A DNA stretch of 64,000 nucleotides from an uncultured Pseudomonadota bacterium (GTDB taxonomy: Bacteria > Pseudomonadota > Alphaproteobacteria > Rs-D84): the NCBI GenBank assembly GCA_937885575.1, contig CALABO010000016.1:15223-79222 (forward strand). Reading direction: 5' to 3'. Positions 61,435-64,000 of this stretch are shown in pieces. Position numbers and translations under genes: made by a program. Each line of letters begins with the position of its first letter. Position 1 is the first letter of the stretch. Under the pieces are notes generated by a model. It was not told where the DNA came from. It saw only the letters and a program-made list of their open reading frames with translations, and ran no database searches.

Positions 61435-62319
61435 TTATTTCGCCTTGCCCCTGCGTTTTTTGATTTCCGCCATCAGGTTAATATAAGCATTGTCCCAACG
61501 CGTAAAGGTTTCCGATTTTGAAATCGCGCGCCCACCTTGCGGGTTGTTTGCCATGTTGATAAATTCTGCGGCCTTGCGGAATACCATCCTTTCTGCACTA
61601 TCGGTATGGTCATCAAATTTATCATGCAAATTAACACTTGGAATTATAATATTCATGACAGGATAATGAACATTGGAAGTAGTATAATGTCCCTGGGTCT
61701 GTTTGATACCAATCGTTTCAATATCGCCGTTGTCAAATAAAGCTTTTATAACATATCCATCATTCCTGAGGATAAACGAGCATTTTACACCCATCATTTC
61801 ATGCATAGTGTCATACATAACACGCGCATTTAGATAATGTTTATTAAATGCCTGTTTGTCTTCTTCGGAATCCTTGAAATGGAACGAACGCAAGAACGCT
61901 TCCTTTTCAGTTAGGTTTGATGGAATAGTTTTCAATGAATTTATAAACTGTATTATACTGTTAAATGATTTTTCATCGAAACATGCAAATACATATAAAT
62001 CTTTATCCAAATTTTGTCCTCTGATTTGAATCATGTCCGAATCATTCCCATCGTTATCAACATAATCAACCTCTACCATTACACCACCAAGGGGAGATTC
62101 TTTAATTTCATAGTATCCGTATGGTATGCTGGCCTTTGTGCCAGTATAAAAATTCGGGGTAAATTCGGCCGTAAGCCGATCACCTAATGTCTTTAATACA
62201 TCCGGCACATCCGTGTTCGCACCAATACCATCAGGTGCTTTTATTTGTGGCATCTGCGAATGCGAATTTTTTTTATGTGCTGATAATTTTGCTATTAAAT
62301 TTTGTATAAATCCTGTCAT
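61435..62319 (-). CDS. Unknown protein, 294 residues
   Basis: A soluble protein with an amphipathic N-terminus and a mixed alpha/beta body (YGYYEIKESPLGGVMVEVDYVDNDGNDSD, KCSFILRNDGYVIKALFDNGDIE). No family is recognised. AAAGGA precedes the ATG. Convergent with the TM2 gene. Confidence 0.68.
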   Translation of the reverse strand: MTGFIQNLIAKLSAHKKNSHSQMPQIKAPDGIGANTDVPDVLKTLGDRLTAEFTPNFYTGTKASIPYGYYEIKESPLGGVMVEVDYVDNDGNDSDMIQIRGQNLDKDLYVFACFDEKSFNSIIQFINSLKTIPSNLTEKEAFLRSFHFKDSEEDKQAFNKHYLNARVMYDTMHEMMGVKCSFILRNDGYVIKALFDNGDIETIGIKQTQGHYTTSNVHYPVMNIIIPSVNLHDKFDDHTDSAERMVFRKAAEFINMANNPQGGRAISKSETFTRWDNAYINLMAEIKKRRGKAK

Positions 62320-62342
62320 CTGTAATCCTTTGTTTTATCGAC

Positions 62343-62370
62343 ATATTACAACAAATTTTGCGGTTGTCAA
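62343..62370 (-). promoter_or_regulatory. Promoter of the 294-residue protein gene
   Basis: TTGACA (62365-62370) and TAATAT (62343-62348) are 16 bases apart. Confidence 0.7.
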
Positions 62371-62380
62371 TTTTTTACAT

Positions 62381-62410
62381 AAAAACACCCCGCGGTTGCG
62401 GGGCGTTTTC
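62381..62410 (-). terminator. Terminator of fabI
   Basis: ACGCCCCGC and GCGGGGTGT arms with an AACC loop are followed by T5 on the minus strand. Confidence 0.85.
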
Positions 62411-62425
62411 GTTCGTTCCCGTTTT

Positions 62426-63238
62426 TTACTGATTATCCATCGCCTTTAACAATATGTCTTTTAGTTCGTTTGGCATCATGCCAGTTGTGGAATAACCACA
62501 ATCCACATGGTGGACTTCGCCCGTGACCGCCGACGACAGGTCACTAAACAAATACAGCGCGGCCCCCGACACATCGTCCAATGTCATATTCCGGCGCAAC
62601 GGCGTTTGTTCCGCGTTCAGGCGCAACATGGTTTTAATCCCGCCAACGCCACTGGACGCCAGGGTTAAAATCGGGCCGGCACTGATTGCATTGACGCGAA
62701 TTTTATCACGCCCCAGATCAGACGCCAAATAACGCACCGACGAATCCAGCGCGGACTTTGCAACACCCATCACATTATAATTCGGCACGGACTTTTCACC
62801 ACCGAAGTATGTAAGTGTCACAATCGAACCGCCGTCCGTCATCAGTTTCGATGCGCGCCGTGTTAAATCCACCAACGAATAAACGGAAATATCCATTGTG
62901 TTCTTGAAATTTTCGCGTGTCGTATCGACATAGCGGCCCATCAATTCTTTTTTATCTGAAAAAGCAATCGCGTGCAACATTCCGTCTAAATGCCCCCATT
63001 CGCGTTCTATATTCGCGAACAAAGAATCCATTTGTTCGTCATTTTGCACATTGCATTCTTGGACGAACTTTGCGCCGATTGATTCCGCCAGTGGCCGCAC
63101 ACGCTTTTCAAGCGCCGGCATAGCATACGGCATCGCAATTTCCGCACCGTTTTCATGTGCGCGCCGCGCAATAGCCCACGCCATTGACCAATCGTTCGCA
63201 ACACCTGTGATTAAAATTTTTTTACCTTTTAATAACAT
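62426..63238 (-). CDS. fabI: Enoyl-ACP reductase (NADH), FabI
   Basis: It performs the last reduction of each fatty-acid elongation cycle on ACP-bound substrates. The 270-residue product is a short-chain dehydrogenase with the FabI-type nucleotide loop GVANDWSMAWAIA. The catalytic motif Y-x6-K is in YNVMGVAK, and the C-terminal HHVDCGYSTTGM block is present. The start at 63238 follows AAGGA; the upstream part of the open frame crosses the -10 region. It may act on the tailed ACP encoded at 33282-33839. Confidence 0.95.
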   Translation of the reverse strand: MLLKGKKILITGVANDWSMAWAIARRAHENGAEIAMPYAMPALEKRVRPLAESIGAKFVQECNVQNDEQMDSLFANIEREWGHLDGMLHAIAFSDKKELMGRYVDTTRENFKNTMDISVYSLVDLTRRASKLMTDGGSIVTLTYFGGEKSVPNYNVMGVAKSALDSSVRYLASDLGRDKIRVNAISAGPILTLASSGVGGIKTMLRLNAEQTPLRRNMTLDDVSGAALYLFSDLSSAVTGEVHHVDCGYSTTGMMPNELKDILLKAMDNQ

Positions 63239-63268
63239 TTCTTTTTCCTTTTGTTGTTTACGTGGCGG

Positions 63269-63297
63269 ATTGTAGCACCAAGCCACGCAATAGGCAA
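63269..63297 (-). promoter_or_regulatory. Promoter of fabI
   Basis: TTGCCT (63292-63297) and TACAAT (63269-63274) are 17 bases apart. Confidence 0.68.
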
Positions 63298-63307
63298 TAG
63301 TTTTTTG

Positions 63308-63341
63308 TGGTGTAAGTGGTTAGTGTTAGTGATTAGTGAGA
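63308..63341. repeat. Half of a GTTAGTG-type element
   Basis: GTGTAAGTGGTTAGTGTTAG continues into TGATTAGTGAG. It matches one arm of the palindromes at 30556 and 44519, with no opposing arm. Confidence 0.55.
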
Positions 63342-63346
63342 TGTGA

Positions 63347-63371
63347 AGAAAACGCCCAATCGGGCGTTTTC
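63347..63371 (-). terminator. Terminator of rpsU
   Basis: AAAACGCCC and GGGCGTTTT arms with a 4-base loop. Confidence 0.8.
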
Positions 63372-63386
63372 TTTGTTAAACAACAC

Positions 63387-63593
63387 TTAAAATCCAAAGA
63401 CCATGCGTTGTTTTGATTGACGTTTCTTTTCGTTACGCACGGCCTCTTCACGCAGACGTTTGCGCTTTGTCGTCGGTTTTTCGTAACGTTGACGTTCCTT
63501 GCTTTCGCGATACAGTCCTTCTTTTTGCGATTTGCGTTTTGCAACACGCAGTGCCTGTTCGACATTGTTATCACGAACCAAAACTTTTACCAT
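63387..63593 (-). CDS. rpsU: 30S ribosomal protein S21
   Basis: The 68-residue product begins [20 protein letters not shown] and continues with the basic [12 protein letters not shown] helix of S21. This small 30S protein helps anti-Shine-Dalgarno pairing. A GGGGGTG site lies about 9 bases before the ATG. Confidence 0.96.
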   Translation of the reverse strand: MVKVLVRDNNVEQALRVAKRKSQKEGLYRESKERQRYEKPTTKRKRLREEAVRNEKKRQSKQRMVFGF

Positions 63594-63599
63594 AAACTA

Positions 63600-63912
63600 T
63601 TCACCCCCTTTGGCGATTATTTATTATTTGTGACCCCAAGTTCCCCTCTTGAGAGGGGTGGCCGAAGGCCGGAGTGTGGTTTGTCTGCGACGCAGGTCTC
63701 CGCGAATGCTTCGACGAGATCCCGCATCAAGTGCGGGATGACGGCGGTCCGGAATTCCGTCCGCCTTCGCCACTTCGCTAAAGCTTCGTGGCGCAAGCGC
63801 CAAGGCTACGGCGAGACATTCCTGCGTTCTGGAATAATGCCCGTCTTCGTTTGCATTGCAAACTCCGCCGCGGCACTCGATTTTCAGCCCTTGCTGCGCT
63901 TTGGTGAAAATC
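63600..63912. repeat. Mosaic intergenic repeat region, no gene
   Basis: Hairpins CCCCTCTTGAGAGGGG, TGGCCGAAGGCCGG, ATCCCGCAT/GTGCGGGAT and CCACTTCGCTAAAGCTTCGTGG, plus a TTCTGGAATAATGCCCG fragment, recur from the gaps near 4144, 30000-30345 and 30600. The open frames crossing it are not credible genes. Confidence 0.6.
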
Positions 63913-63914
63913 GG

Positions 63915-63991
63915 TGGTGGAGCTGATGGGACTCAAACCCACGACCTCCTGAATGCAAATCAGGCGCTCTAATCAACTGAGCTACAACCCC
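63915..63991 (-). tRNA. tRNA-Ala (TGC)
   Basis: Acceptor GGGGTTG pairs with CAGCTCC, including the G3-U70 identity pair. The anticodon loop is TTTGCAT (anticodon TGC), the T arm is GTGGGTTTGAGTCCCAT, and CCA is encoded. Confidence 0.95.
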
Positions 63992-64000
63992 AGAACTCGG

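Noticed and set aside
63417..63926. A 169-residue frame on the + strand near the right edge
   Set aside because: It runs antisense to rpsU and through hairpin repeats almost to tRNA-Ala. The translated sequence is low quality with no start signal.

Overview
The window is a gene-dense stretch of a moderately AT-rich bacterial chromosome. It most resembles an uncultured, host-associated alphaproteobacterium. The strongest pointer is a circularly permuted, two-piece tmRNA gene. Supporting pointers are a short RNase E with an acidic insert in its S1 domain, a complete MlaE/F/D plus auxiliary-lipoprotein transport operon, a beta-barrel outer-membrane protein and PBP1a (a Gram-negative envelope). 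Rubrerythrin and a flavodoxin suggest an anaerobic or microaerobic life. The gut 'RF32-like' alphaproteobacteria are my best guess at the lineage; that part is inference.

Layout. 1-2.5 kb: a partial duplicated-domain lipoprotein, an alkyltransferase-like gene broken by one in-frame stop, an HExxH protein and tRNA-Ser. 2.5-7.3 kb: AmiC-type amidase, an MprF-like membrane protein and RNase E. 7.3-10.3 kb: the mla lipid-transport operon. 10.3-29.9 kb: one uninterrupted gene for a 6,526-residue secreted Cys-rich, InlB-repeat protein, 12 bases upstream of mlaE and probably in the same transcript. 30-33.3 kb: tRNA-Ile2/Met(CAU), an MFS transporter and a PIF1-like helicase. 33.3-38.3 kb: an acyl carrier protein with an unusual basic tail, rimI, two small unknown genes, tsaB, an unknown gene, a Lon homologue with no protease domain, a small membrane protein and the split tmRNA gene. 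38.3-43.2 kb: obg, rubrerythrin, unknown genes, tRNA-Arg, prfB with its +1 frameshift. 43.3-49.4 kb: an exported protein, an outer-membrane barrel, aroK-mscL, tRNA-His and an exported flavodoxin/DUF362 pair. 49.5-58.4 kb: recG-bepA, rph, DUF378, PBP1a and ligA. 58.4-64 kb: an SF2 helicase with five C-terminal repeats, a TM2 protein, an unknown gene, fabI, rpsU and tRNA-Ala.

Cross-cutting patterns. (1) Seven genes (amiC-like, MFS, lon-like, obg, prfB, aroK, ligA) have a sigma70-type promoter whose -10 box ends 6-10 bases before the ATG, so their mRNAs should be leaderless; most other genes have a normal Shine-Dalgarno sequence. (2) Three tRNA genes (Ser, Arg, His) each have a degraded copy of their own 3' end about 150-200 bases downstream. 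(3) Gaps between genes hold two repeat types: GTTAGTG-rich palindromes of about 100-150 bases and GC-rich mosaic hairpins. No CRISPR array, intact insertion sequence or prophage was seen.

The best candidates for undescribed biology are the giant surface or periplasmic protein coupled to the lipid-transport operon, the repeat-bearing SF2 helicase, the protease-less Lon and the tailed acyl carrier protein.
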